Assembly (NCBI GenBank): GCA_963669155.1
Contig: OZ022586.1
Location: forward strand, 22,267,879-22,331,878
Length of the DNA: 64,000 bases
Direction: 5' to 3'
DNA from: Arbacia lixula
Taxonomy: Eukaryota > Echinodermata > Echinoidea > Arbacioida > Arbaciidae
Position numbers and translations under genes: made by a program. Shown in pieces: positions 1 to 12,700 of this stretch. The notes under the pieces were generated by a model, which saw nothing but the letters and a program-made list of their open reading frames with translations, did no database searches and was not told the origin of the DNA. Positions within the stretch are counted from its first letter, which is position 1. The number at the start of each line of letters is the position of its first letter.

Positions 1-539
1 ACTATGCATAATGTGGTATGTTATACATGTAGTACATACTCGCGCCCCGACATGCGTGTCCAATTCAATGGTAGAGGGCGCTACAGCGAAAACTTGAATC
101 CGAGCTGCAGGATTCCAAGTCAGTATCGATCTACTCGTTCAAAACAAAAAGCCGAATGCACTGACCCAGGAAGCCGAGCTGACGGCGGTTTTCAAGAAGC
201 CGCGTTCAAATTTCGGGGTTCTCTTCATAAGCCGATAATTCTGCGTTTAGAACAAAGGAGGCAGGAAACTAACGCCTGGCATTTGGACAAGGCGCCTAAA
301 ACTATAAACTAACGACTTTAATTGTGGACTATTTTATTGCATTTTGGAAAAAGTTCTTTCACTATTTTAAATAAAACCACTCGGAGTTTGTTCACCTCAA
401 TCAGTTTTGTATTATCCTAGCTGCCTTCGCGATGACCCGCCTATCACATGATCATACCGCGTAGGTGATTGTGGCCTAGCAAAAATGATGTTGTCAATAC
501 TTCTACTTCTACAAGTACTTTTACTACTAATGCATGATG
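1..539. other. Non-array flank without a recognised gene
   Basis: An open frame of about 100 codons on the plus strand starts at base 4, but its product resembles nothing I know and no splice context supports it. An AATAAA-like motif lies near 370. The stretch could be the end of an old repeat, but I cannot classify it. Confidence 0.3.
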
Positions 540-862
<323 letters not shown>

Positions 863-1900
863 ACTATCATACGAAATTAGAGGCTTACCTGTGACAATCC
901 CTTCGAACAAAGGAAAAGCTAGTGATGCCAAACGAACCAGCATCAGATAAACTAAGAGTGTTTCCACAACTGATCCATTCATGATTAGCAGCCAGGAATA
1001 GCCCTTTTAGGATTTAAGCGACACAATCTTGGAGAAAGAGCGACTCATTTCAACGACGGTATTCTTAAATTAGTTTAAAATCCTTTTCTGGAAGTCGTAT
1101 TAAGAACAGCATGACGCTATGGTGCTATCCTGTTATTGATGCAAACACGATGGACGATAGGAGAGCTGTATGAATAATGTTTGGTATGAATCGAGTGAAT
1201 ATGACATAAATTGTATTTCTACTTCCTTGTTTTCATCATGATTGCTCAGGATTCAAGGAGCTCAGGCTGCCAAGCTTGTCTCATGACCGGAATGTCAAAA
1301 TAGAGGAAGTTTTATGTCACAAATGGGTCTACTTTCCTGAACAGATGTGGTGCTTTGCCGTTAAATCAATTTGAATATTTGAATAACCAGCTAATAAACA
1401 TTAGAACGAATATCTGCATTATCTTGGACATTGCTCAAAGTAACAGTATCGCCAACTCATGTTGTTCCCTCACACCCTCACACCCCACCCCTACAACCAC
1501 ACTTACTCTCACTACATGGTTTACTGTACCTCCATTTTCTTGTGTAGACCTCCACATCCGTGTTTCTTTTCTAAAGTCGCCTTTTCCTGATTTTAAAGTG
1601 CTTAGTCAACATTCGTTCGATAGTAGAAGTATTTCGAGAAAAACGTCTCCTGGAGCAATTGTTATTCAAGGAGAAGGATATGGGCAGTGCCCTACCACCC
1701 CTTTATGGGGTCGTGTGGGTGTGGGTGAGGATGTGGAAGGGGTGGGGTGGGATGTGATGATATGACAATTAATCTTCCTCATAATCCTTCGTGAGTTTGT
1801 AACATAGCCTCTGTATTTCCTGGTGTAGTTTATTGTTGTGTCCCTATTGTTCATTATTCATATAATTTTTCTAGATCTTCATTCAAAGTTCATGCTGGAA
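863..1900. other. Intergenic DNA, nothing recognised
   Basis: Mixed-composition DNA with no supported exon, RNA gene or repeat. A short GT-rich patch near 1690-1750 (gggtcgtgtgggtgtgggtg) is low complexity. Confidence 0.5.
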
Positions 1901-1919
1901 TGGCCTACCTGCTATGCTC

Positions 1920-2445
1920 AATCTTGCTCTCTCTTTGCTTTCTCTCCCCCCCCCCCTGCACTCCCCCCTGCCCCCTATTTCTTCTCACTTGAAATTTGTT
2001 GCCCTTCTCTGTCCACTCTCGCCTCCTTTTCCATGTCTGTAAGAATTTTGTGTCCAGGTATCTATTTTCCCCTCCCTCCACCCCACCCTCTTCCATTTTC
2101 CCCCTTCTTTTTCAACCGTATTTGCTAACACTCTCTTATAATGTATCCCTGTCAATCTCCTTATCAATCTTCATCTCTCACAGGCGCCCCCCCCCCCCGC
2201 CTATTTATATCTCTTCCCTCTCTTCTTGCCCCCTTTTCTCCCACTCCCGCCCATCTATAATCATCTCTCCATTCTCCATCTTATTATCTTTATTCCTCTC
2301 TCCTTTCCCCACCTCTCTCCCTCCTTATCTCTCTCTCTTTCTCTCCATCTCTCTCTTTCTTTTTTTTCTCCCTATCTTGCTCCCCCCTCTCTTTCATTTT
2401 TCTTCTCTTTCCCTCGCTCATCTTTTCCTGCCTTGCCCCAACCAA
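1920..2445. repeat. Pyrimidine-rich (C/T) low-complexity tract
   Basis: About 500 bases almost entirely C and T on the plus strand, with runs of C and TCTC. Similar tracts occur near 46440-46760 and 59640-59960. Pro/Ser/Leu-rich translations are compositional. Such tracts can form triplex structures and are often misassembled. Confidence 0.85.
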
Positions 2446-2459
2446 TTGGATCCGTAATA

Positions 2460-4942
2460 ATCAGCAACATGAATCAGCAATAGTACTTTGAAAAGGGCAA
2501 CCAAGATGTTTTATTGCTTTCATTGTACATGATATAAGAATAACACTTTACCACATCATGCATACATTGACAGGTCATGTTTTTAACCATCATACTACAA
2601 TAGAATCAAATACGATAACACAATACACGTTCCAATAAGAAACTTTGTTCGTTCTTTATAGACAGGTGGTCTTTCTATACGTGGTCGCTACAGTAGGTTT
2701 CACTGTATTTTTTTCTTTTCCCAATTTTTTTAGTCTCCTGAAAAGCTCTGTTTCACAGAATATATAATTTCCTTTACAAACATTCCACCCTAAAATCATG
2801 GACCAATAATGAATGTAGAAAACAGCAAAATAGGATGAAAAGTGTTATCGTCAGTATACTTGTGTACAGTGTGTGTCACACTATTAATGAACAAAAGATG
2901 AATATTGATCGTAACTAGTTGATCGCCAGCGTTGCCATTGTGTGTCTACTGGAAATTGTGCATTGTAGCTAAAAGGTGCCGTCAGAGCATGCAATGTGTT
3001 GTGTAATATAAGTACTTTCTTCGGAGACAGAGAAACAACTTTTTTTTTATAAACACAACAAAAAAAGTAAGTCCTCCCCCTCCCTAAGCAAAATAGCATA
3101 ACCTTTCATCGAAGAGGTTTGGGGCAAAGTACTTTGGCAGGATTGTTCTTTAACATATTCACTGACTTTTATGTGTGAAAATCACATTAATCCAATCAGT
3201 TTTTGTTGTGTTTGGTATCCTTCTCAGACAACATTTTCTCCAGGGGATTTCCACACTTATAATCTTGGACTGTAGCTAAACAATTCACATTCTGATTGTA
3301 CACATCAACTGCATTCAAATGTAATTACAAAGTACTTAAAGCAAGCTAAAATTAGTACGTTTCTGGGAAACGGATATACCCGGTTCCCGATTCTGAGTAG
3401 GTCGCTTGGGAACGGGGTGTACTCGGTTCCCGTAGTCAGCGGGTTAACCGGAAAATGTCACGAGGCAATGTCGCCATGCTGTTGTGTATAAAGTAGTTCA
3501 CTAATTGTTTAGGATACATTATATACTACAGTATTTTCTATATACACAATCAACAGGAACGGTACGATATGATGTTCACGATTATGCACGTACTACCGGA
3601 TGTTAAAACCATGGAAACTTAAAAAAAAAGGAAACACTCAAATCTAGAACTCAACTCAAACTGAAATGTAGATATACCATTAACAGGCATTTATATACAG
3701 TAAAATGAGCACTGCAAACGCTGTGATGTAGAAACACATGCTTCCACATACTTTTTTATGTACATGTACATAAGTATCAATGTGAACACTGTTCTTCGGA
3801 AGAGCGCTGCAAATAATACGCATATGAATCACACTGCATGAATAAGGGTTTACTCTAAAAACACAAAATAATTGTAATTGTTACATCATAAAACACTAGG
3901 AAGAATCTCGGAAATATTATCATTTGAAAAATCAATCTATACATACACTGCTTCAAGTCAAAGTGGGGGCGATCGGAAATGTGAATTCTGTTTATAGCAA
4001 AACGCAATAAGACTCGGGTCATTTTAAGCTAAAATCAAACGATAAATGACATTCGTGTTTGTTTACAAGAAACAATCATTTAACAATCACAAAATACAAC
4101 TTGCGGAATTATATAGCTCGATCCACAATGATTTATCGTAAGTATTTGTCATTACCATGACAACACAGTTTTAAACATATTTGAAAACTGTTTTTTTTTT
4201 TTTGCACACCATTTCCCAAAGAAAAATGTGCGTGCCATATCTCACGAGCATTGATTCGCAAGATATACCACAGTCCGAGTGACCGCCCGGCGTGGACTTA
4301 TTGCCTTTTGCAACAAAACGAGGAGTGGACGGGTTTTGCTGCAAAACACATTTCAAAGTACATTTTGTAAAAAATTCCTATTGCTGCAGTTTTGAAAATT
4401 ACACCTTCTACGACGAAGGTTTCCAAAATTCGTGACTTCTTATTATATCATTTCATTCGATGCTTCACGAACAAAGTTAAACAAAACAAAAAAAAAAAGT
4501 TGAAAATTAAAAAAAAAAGTTAAGCTAATGACTCATCGGTTTTATTGATTAGAATACATTAAATACATGTTATACATTGATATACATGTTAACACTCCGT
4601 GCTGCATAGATCGGTGTATAATACACAAGTAGGATCTAGATCGTTAGCATTGTGGTGCAAAAACTCTGGTTGGTTGGTTTTTCACCATTAAAACACACAC
4701 AATCCGATAGGGCAGCAGTATATAAGGCACACACAAAGTTAACATAATACATTTAACTACTGGCTCAGGAAAGTCTCGTTAATGTGAACACTGCTCTACG
4801 TTAGGGCCCTGCAAATACTGGACCATTGGATACACATAGTTCGCCTCATATCACTGCATGGATACTTACATATAAAACATAAAATGGTTGACGCAAGTGG
4901 GCGCTATATCATAAACACTGTAGAGCTGAAACAGATGCTTTT
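2460..4942. other. AT-rich non-coding DNA, possible 3' UTR of the exon at 4943
   Basis: No credible exon. On the minus strand AATAAA polyadenylation signals occur near 4543 and near 2515, so part of this may be 3' UTR of the candidate terminal exon just above it. Two stretches, about 3660-3900 and 4700-4950, are diverged copies of one another: both carry a 'tgaacactg' core, then 'ctgcaaata', 'cactgcatg' and 'catcataaa' in the same order. This points to an old local duplication. A small imperfect hairpin built from cggttcccg and gggaacgg lies near 3378-3445. Confidence 0.4.
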
Positions 4943-5193
4943 TCATGCATTAACCTTTTGCGTGATTACATAAATCAATAAAATGCTTCCGCGGTAATCA
5001 GAGTTGACATAGAAGGAGTCCGACCTATCCTTGGTCTTCGTCATTACCTCCTCACTGCCCGGACGCGCTTCTTCATATACCTGATCCATCTCCATTGCCA
5101 CCACCGAGACCCCGGAGTGCGCCCAGCCCGGGTAGATATCGTGTCTGTCACTCGTCGTCGATGTGGCACCACGATACCACTTATCTGTTGCTG
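4943..5193 (-). CDS. Candidate terminal exon of an unknown gene (tyrosine-containing tail)
   Basis: An open minus-strand frame runs from a cluster of possible acceptor AGs (exon start between 5184 and 5193, all giving phase 1) to a TGA at 4943. The roughly 80-residue product is hydrophilic and acidic. It holds two tyrosine motifs, DQVYEEARPG and DSFYVNSDYRG, of the kind seen in receptor cytoplasmic tails, and ends in QKVNA. An AATAAA lies about 400 bases downstream near 4543. Phase 1 matches the ectodomain cassette exons of the neighbouring family, but the sequence is unrelated to that family's tail and I found no transmembrane exon nearby. It may be the last exon of a different receptor gene at the edge of the array, or a chance frame. 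Confidence 0.35.
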
Positions 5194-5500
5194 CTTACCT
5201 GTGAAGAAATAGAAGCGGTAACATGTTTGTCAATGCAATAATCTTCATACAGATCGATGTCATGCTAATGGCCTTGTCGCACAGGTTGTGCTTGTGTCAC
5301 GTAAACGCATTAACCAATGCGTCAATGTATTGATATCAATGAAAATAAATGCGTCAGTTCACATTGAATTCATTGCAATATAGTACATGTACTCCCGTTC
5401 GTACGCTTCCCGCGAGCGCAGTACATGTACTTCGTTTTGTGCACAGCTAACAAACGCTAGCTCCGATCCTGAAATTGACATCCCTGCAGCCGCGGCCGTC

Positions 5501-5547
5501 TTCCACGGTACCTTCATAGCGTGATGGGCCGTTCACAAGGCGGTCGT
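5501..5547 (-). pseudogene. Relic of an SRCR first-half exon (R0), cut at the array edge
   Basis: After an AG acceptor the minus strand reads DDRLVNGPSRYEGTVE, the start of the SRCR-a exon of R1-R4 (DVRLVNGPSRYEGTVE). Homology stops abruptly at about 5501 and the sequence continues into unrelated DNA. Bases 5548 to about 5790 match intron 1 of gene R1 (18631-18850), and DNA near 5810-5900 matches array spacer. The signal exon, WSC, stalk, membrane and family tail exons are absent. This is a dead fragment marking the distal end of the array. Confidence 0.75.
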
Positions 5548-5986
5548 CTGGGGCAAAAATAACAAGTATCATTAGATATACGACATTGAATGAATTAAAA
5601 ATCAAAATCCTTGCTTCTCACATTACATTTGTTGCAGTAGAACATCAATGTCAATAGAACATTTAGCGTACTGACATGACTGAGTGAAGGCAAATGTTCT
5701 GTTTTTCACCTGTATCTTTCTTATGCTTATACCATATTCACTATTGAGATTTGAAAAACCCGATACCGCCTTTCCTAAATCATCAAAACCCATACACACA
5801 CTCGCATACGGCGGGTTATTTCTGTCTGCGTGTCGTCTATAGCTTCTTGTCGTCTTTGTCACGTGTATACACACACTTCCCCCAGCCTGTCTGGATGTAT
5901 GTTTGTGTGTCTCTACGTATACCTCAACACCCCTCCTTATGTATCTTCATGTTCTCTTTACCCACTCTCTTCACTCATTCTTTATT

Positions 5987-6022
<36 letters not shown>
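5987..6022. repeat. (CT)n microsatellite
   Basis: Pure TCTC run within spacer DNA homologous to that upstream of R3 and R4. Confidence 0.9.
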
Positions 6023-6025
<3 letters not shown>

Positions 6026-6139
6026 TTGATTCACACCATCACAAACAAATAATGCACAAATAAAGGTGTTGTTTATCATGCATGAAGCAATACATTTAGA
6101 CAGATGCGGGCACATAGACATATTAATTACTCAAAGAAA

Positions 6140-7050
6140 TCTTTATTTCCCATTTCTCTTCCTATTCGAAGTCCTCTACCGAATCAGTCAAGAATATAAT
6201 TCAAAGGTTTCCCTACAGTAATGTTGTTTGAAATATATACTTCTTTTACATCTTTTTTTTAATGAAATCATCAAGATATTCATGACATTGTTATCATCTA
6301 TAAACTCATGAAGAAGCACTGAACAATGGCAACACAGCAGCTTTTGTTTGTAGCTCATAATAAATCTGATTTCAAAGAAGAAAAAAATTACCACAAACTG
6401 GCATTGTAGAATTTTACGGAAGAGAAGAACAACTTACGCTAAGCCGTATCTACATTCACAGCATACTATACATGCAACGATCAATGTGTATACTGGTCTT
6501 GCCAGAAATGTACTTTATCGAAATAACAGATAAACTTTCCATTTTGTCCATCTGTGATAAAAAATTACACTGGAGCAATATAAAAAAATCAGTTAAACTG
6601 ATAATGTACATGTATACTTAACAAAAGTAAACACAAATTCAATACTTAGATATGTATTTTATCACTGGTGATACTATCTAATGTCTACTAGCCTAAGAAA
6701 AACAGGAGCATGTGTTCGCTATGCTGAAAGTTTACACATTTGTTTCGAGTTGCATATACATGTGTATATACACACATGTATACGATTATTTATGGCTGGC
6801 CTAGTATCAGTACTTGGGACTCAGGAAGGAGGTGCGATTTATTGATGTACACCCAGCAAAATAATCTGTGAGGCAAATACGTGACATTTGTAGCATGTCC
6901 ATCTCAAACGAAAGTGCAGGCTTTCGAACATGCTTATAAATACCTTAACGAATCAAACCAAGTAATAAAAATCGCATGCTCGATTTGGTAAAATGATAAA
7001 AAAAAACAAAAAAATCATTCCTTTATTTTAAAGATGAGCAAGCCATCATT
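6140..7050 (-). other. Distal 3' UTR or spacer of gene R1
   Basis: This stretch aligns with DNA downstream of the tail exons of R2 (21015-22150) and R3 (37318-38390), sharing for example 'tatcactggtgatact' near 6660. Minus-strand AATAAA signals lie at 6142-6147 and 7022-7027. Whether transcripts reach the distal signal cannot be told from sequence. Confidence 0.5.
7022..7027 (-). terminator. Polyadenylation signal of R1 (AATAAA), displaced by an insertion
   Basis: TTTATT on the plus strand, equivalent to the signal at 22153-22158 in R2. In R1 it lies about 2 kb below the stop codon because a 1.6-kb insertion separates it from the tail exon. Confidence 0.5.
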
Positions 7051-8655
7051 CTTGATTTGATTTGATTTTTTTTCCATAATAATCTTCAACAATGATATAC
7101 AATTGAACATAATGAATTAACAAGTTATAAACAAATATATATCAGGACAGTTCATCTTGAACAGTCAAACAAAATGAATTGTAAAAATCATTATTGCGGG
7201 AGACCTAAAAAAGCATAGCTTGTAAGGTATAGGTTACCCATAGGTGACGTTAAGGCCAAAGGTACGAAAAATTAACTGAATAATTTCTGTAAATTTGTTC
7301 ATTTTCCTTCTCAAAAGCAACTATATGAATTTGATTACAGTACTAAAGAATAAACTATATTGTGGTCTGAGATTTCTACAGCTGTCTACAAGATGATTTC
7401 ATAAAATAGAACATTGCATGAGTGCAATATAGGACATGCACCGACATGCAATGTAGATATATAAGAGCAGTTATCTATATGTGACCCAGCAGGCCAAAAT
7501 GAGTGACAAGTCACGATTTATCATGTTTGAGTTATGTATACCACCCTATTCTCCGTGCCCTAAGCTTTAATTTGATACTTAAATCATAGATTTTGGTGGC
7601 TTGGGCGCCGAGATACAACTATTATAAAGTAGACTATATAAACGTCAGTGAAAAAAAGAAACGGAGAAATTCGCTGTTAAAGAATACGATACGATTTGCT
7701 TCCGAACTCATGTTGTCCCTCGCTCAATCGTGCTATATCAGCTAAATTCACCGTTTCCAAGTGCGTGAAAACAGTTGACCAATCACAATGTAGTTCGTAT
7801 AATAGAACCGTCACCGATCGATATCCGCTTTCCGTGATTTTGCATGGCTATTGATAGACGCCCAGACCTGGTCACGGGGGAGATATTTTGTGTGAGAGAC
7901 CGAAGAAAGTACGTGAGTTTGTTTCGGCTCGATTTTGTTCAATTGAAGAATATGAATCTTCAATATTTCGTCTTGCAAAATGTGTGAGTTTTGTCTCTTG
8001 AAATAAAGTATAGATCCGTCCATTCTTGTATTAGAAATGAAATCTTCGGGGACTCGCCAAGCTGGCGAGATCAGCGTATTGCGAAAGGTCAGCCGACAAT
8101 AGGTGCAGTCGTGTGATTGGTCACTCTGGACACCTCCGGCAGCAAGACTGATGCATAATGCATGATTTGCGAAGACATGGTGTAGACAATAGATTTACTC
8201 AAGTAAGCAGCTCCCATTGTCGTTTTGGATTTGGAAGGTGCAAGCAAGCATCGATTAAGTCCATGCTTGGTCTGTGGTTAGATTGCTATACTGAAAGTTC
8301 AACTTTAAAGCGATTTAAGGAACCTGCCGATTCCTAATTTAATAATCCTTCAATTTGTTCTTAACTGAAATAAGTATTAAGGACTGTATAATATTCAATG
8401 GCAAGGAATTCTAGAAAAAGGGGCCGGTATAAACTAATGTTCTTTGCATAAATTGGGTTTTAGAGGTAAATGAAATGATGTTGAGTGTCTTGTAGGATTC
8501 TGATATAAACTGTCATTTCTTGCAAACAAAGTAGATAACGTTACAGGAAGTTATTTTATATTATGCAGTTTAAACATAAGGGTTCCAATGTGAAAATAAA
8601 ATGAATCACTTAACTTTAGTATGTTATAATGACACAATAATACACTTGATGGGGA
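7051..8655 (-). mobile_element. Unclassified 1.6-kb insertion in the R1 3' UTR
   Basis: In R2, R3 and R4 the sequence around 'gagcaagccatc' continues directly into 'aaggtgaaagccatac'. In R1 the same two flanks are about 1.6 kb apart. The insert's low-coordinate end reads, on the minus strand, as A-rich DNA followed by repeats of ATCAA, which resembles the 3' tail of a LINE or SINE. No reverse transcriptase or transposase fragment was recognised inside, and I could not define a clean target-site duplication. Confidence 0.5.
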
Positions 8656-8992
8656 TTGCGAGGGTGAAGGCCATATAAAATATGGTACATGAACATTCCT
8701 CCAGATAACTTCTTTATAATTCTTTTTTCTGTACAAGGCAAACGTATTACAGAAAAGTGGTACTCACAGATAAAACATTTGAGAGAAAAGAAGGAAGATA
8801 AAAGCGCAAATCAGCTGCTTTGAAGGGAACCGCAGTAGATGGAAAGACACAAAAATAATAACAAAGCAATGAAAAGGGTGCTTAAGTACGTGTTAGCATA
8901 TCCGTCAATTCACTTGAATGTCACTGTGTTTCATTCTAAGCATGCTCTTTAGATCCTCAAAGAAAATATCCTCACACCTAACTTTAACATTT

Positions 8993-9696
8993 TTATGTGT
9001 AGATGGGGTTTTCCACCATTTCTGTACCGTCCTCCTCCTCGTCGTCGGTCGCTTTCTTCTTTTTATCCGGCATGGCATACAAGGCATCCATGACCGGCGG
9101 TGTAGATTCCTGCGTGCTCGGCTCTATTGCCTTCGAGGCGCCATTACGCATTACGTGACTCTTCTTCCGTTTGTCAGGCATCGCGTATAAATCGCCCAAT
9201 TCTGCGCCTTCTGGTTCGGGCCTGTGCTTTGTCGACACAGCGTATAAGGCGCTCAGATCCTCTTCGTTTTTAGCAGGTCCAATGTTAACCTGCGGTTCCT
9301 TGTTGACCACTGCGTAATTGACGCAGTCCTCGTAAGGATGATGGGGGCTTGGGTTTCGTCCATCAAGTGTGATTTCCATGCGAATTTCATCGGAGTTATT
9401 CGGATCAGACTTGTCAGGAGGCTGATCGGGGATAGGCGCTTTATCTGTGGCTCTGCCATGTCTAGAAAGGATTGAATACAATAGAGATCGGGTAAAAAAG
9501 GACATTAACGGAGAATTATGAACAGAGGGAGAAAATAATAAGCACAGGAGGGAGAATGAGAGATAGAGAGAAAGGGGGGGGGGGGGGGGGTGATCAAGAG
9601 GAATTATTGAGCAATTAAGAATAGGCCTATATTGTTTATTGTTTGTACTTGAATTAATAATGCATGACTGGAATTACTAATGATAGTACAAAAATG

Positions 9697-9750
<54 letters not shown>

Positions 9751-12700
9751 ACACTACTTTCACCATTAAAATTACTTCTACTTAGAACCATCACTTAACA
9801 CGCGTACTTTCGAATAATACCTCATCAAATACCTGCGTTTGTAAAGGAGTACGAAGACGATGCTGACCACGAGGATGATCATGATCACAGCAACCCATCC
9901 ACCTGCACCAGCTGCCACGCCTAGTTTAGAAAAGTATACCATTTGATACCATTAATAGACTATAAATTGCAATCAGTTATTCAAAGTCAACAACTGTCGG
10001 GCGGCATCAATGTCCATTTTCTGTGAATGACTTAACTATGCAGACTCTTTATTAATACGATATGATTGGTGAATATCCAGACAGGAAGGTGTTAGAGCTG
10101 GAGTCAGCACGAAGAATAATTTATTCCTACACCAGTCGCGATCATTGATAGCACAATAGAATATTTGACGCATTTGGTTTTTTGATCCAGTGACGACCGC
10201 CGCCAAATATGCAAAACGAATTTTGGATGCATTTAGAGGAATATATGTTCTGTATGCGCAGATGATTTCAGAACCGCTTTATGTACTCAACTGCATGTGC
10301 AGTAGTAGCACATATTTTAACGATACGATTGTGTGAATTTCAGATTATATTGTTGCTTCGTTTTTTGTGATAAAGGGAGAATACTTTAGAAAACATGTCA
10401 GAGAAATGCCTCCATATCGAACATTGGGCAATCATATTTCCTTAAAAGTATCTTGTAAATTGTTTATTGAGTGTTTCACCTTTCATGAATACAACCTCAT
10501 TTTCGTGTCCATAGATGTCCGTAAAAGTTACGGTCCAAATTTTTTCTACAATTTTATCAAAAATTTTATTCGCTCACACCAAAACTTATTTACAGTGTGT
10601 GTAAAAAGATCAGCTATGAACTCCCAGCAAAGACTGAACGGTTGACATATTTCTCAAAACAGATTTTCTTTTGTTATTCAGAGGAAGGCACTGCCTAATT
10701 AGAAATACAGCGTATTGTTTGAAACACCTGGATGTCTTGAGGCGGCGGTCATCATAGATCAAAGGAGGTCTATCCGAGCGCAGTTCATCCATGCTAGGAC
10801 CATGATCCAGGGAATTCAGAGGGATTAGGGCCTAGTCTGTATTACTAGACATGGTTGTTAACAGACTCAGTTGTCACCTTGCACTCCTCATCCCTCTAAC
10901 TAGGTCAGGTGATATCTGGCCAATGCAGCAGTCTTTCTTAAGACAATATAGACCTGTAATTTCCATGATTGAGACAGTGCTTGTTATAAGTGTGTTTTGG
11001 CGGTATTTCAGGTGTAATCTTACCTAGTTTGCTGGCGTTCCGCACTGGCCTCGTGACAATAGGAGTGGTAGAAGACAGGAGCGTGTTATCTGGAGTTGTA
11101 GAGCCCGTCTCGTGGTTGTTTGATGTAAGGTCTGTACCAATGTTATAATGAATAATGATTATTAAACAACATTAGTATAATATATAAGTTCCAATACCTC
11201 ATTGTTTTTAGACTTGTACTATTGTTACATCTAAAACCCACCATCCCTTGATATCAACAATGGGAAATATCGATACCTCGTCAAACCAGCAGTCCCTCTG
11301 AAGAGAGTCGTAAATGGACCAGGGCCCTGTCACATAAACGTTTTGCGACCGACGTCAATCGTAAATCTGTACATTAGAGCTATGAGATTGGACGTGCACT
11401 CGATTCAAATAAATCGTAAAGCCTTACATGACATGGCCTAGTGTGAAAAAAATCTGCTGCTTATTACCATGCTTAAGACAATGCTTACTATAAGTACGTT
11501 TTGCAGTTTTTCAGGTGTTATCTTACCTAGGTTACTGGTGTTCCCCACTTGCCTCCTGACAGTAGGATTGGTAGAAGACAGGGGCGTATCATCGGTAGTT
11601 GTAGATCCAACTCCGATAGTGTTCGATGGAAGGACTGTAGGTATTTGATAATGGTGATCAGTAATTTATGAATATCACGATCTGTCAAAAGCATTGTCAT
11701 GATTATGAAATTCTTTTGACATTCATGAGCACGCTTTAGAACCCATGGAGGTGTTTGATCCCTGTCCCTGATCACGTCAGCACGTCGCCACGTCGCCTTC
11801 TTCGTTGAGGAGTCGGCCGTCGCAAGGTCGCCAGCATCATCGAAGGTCATGCGCGTCTTCATTAGTTAGTTCCACGCAGCATCATTTAAACGGGGCCCCG
11901 ACCGCGAACCGCCAGGATTTCGTGTGTTTGTTGTTGGTGTGATTCCGTATGATTTGCGTGTGTGGTTTATCTGGTCCGTATAAATAATTTGTTTTTAATC
12001 ACGTGATTTTGTTATTGAAATGTAGGATTAATGATATTTTCAGAACTTTTTCCCGTTTAGAGTGTTAACCTCAATACAAATTGACATGAATGTCAATTGG
12101 TACACCATGTACATCCAGAGTTTTCAGTAACTGGTGAAAATAATGTTAAGTTTAATTGTTTTTTCATAGTCGGTTTGTGGTGTTATTTGTCAACAAGTTT
12201 CTCCTCTTTTATTTTACTGTCGGCTCTAAACCGGGCCGTGACAGCCATGGTTGACATGCTTAGAACACGACTCAAGTGAGGATGATTTCCCGGCCTGTAA
12301 TCATAATTTCCATAATGCGTATGGATGGCTTGTGCTCATTATGCTTTTTCTCTTGTTTTGTAATGACGTTTACGTTCATTTTAAATACCTGAACTTGTAT
12401 CAGCATCCTCAGTTGTCACGATAACGGTCTTAGGAGATGTGACTGGCTGACTCGACTCAGGAACTAAACAAATTGTGAGATTTGATTAATGTTTACTTGC
12501 GGTATACTGTGAACAAGAACATATTCCTGAAACCTTCACAGTCATGTAAACAAACAAAGTAGTCCATTCACCCTAAGAAAAATAGCAAAACAATTTATAG
12601 GACATTTAAAAAAAATGAATTGGCGAAATTATAAACCAACCAATGAACTTCTGTGCATAACTTTCTAACGTATCCCAAAATGTGAGGGTTTTCCGCTCAT

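Noticed and set aside
1-312. Possible retroelement LTR end in the first few hundred bases
   Set aside because: No partner repeat, primer-binding site or coding homology is visible in the window.
11527-11862. 111-codon minus-strand frame covering a stalk exon
   Set aside because: Only its last 36 codons are the stalk exon; the rest is intron, and the second copy (13964-14212) does not keep the same start.
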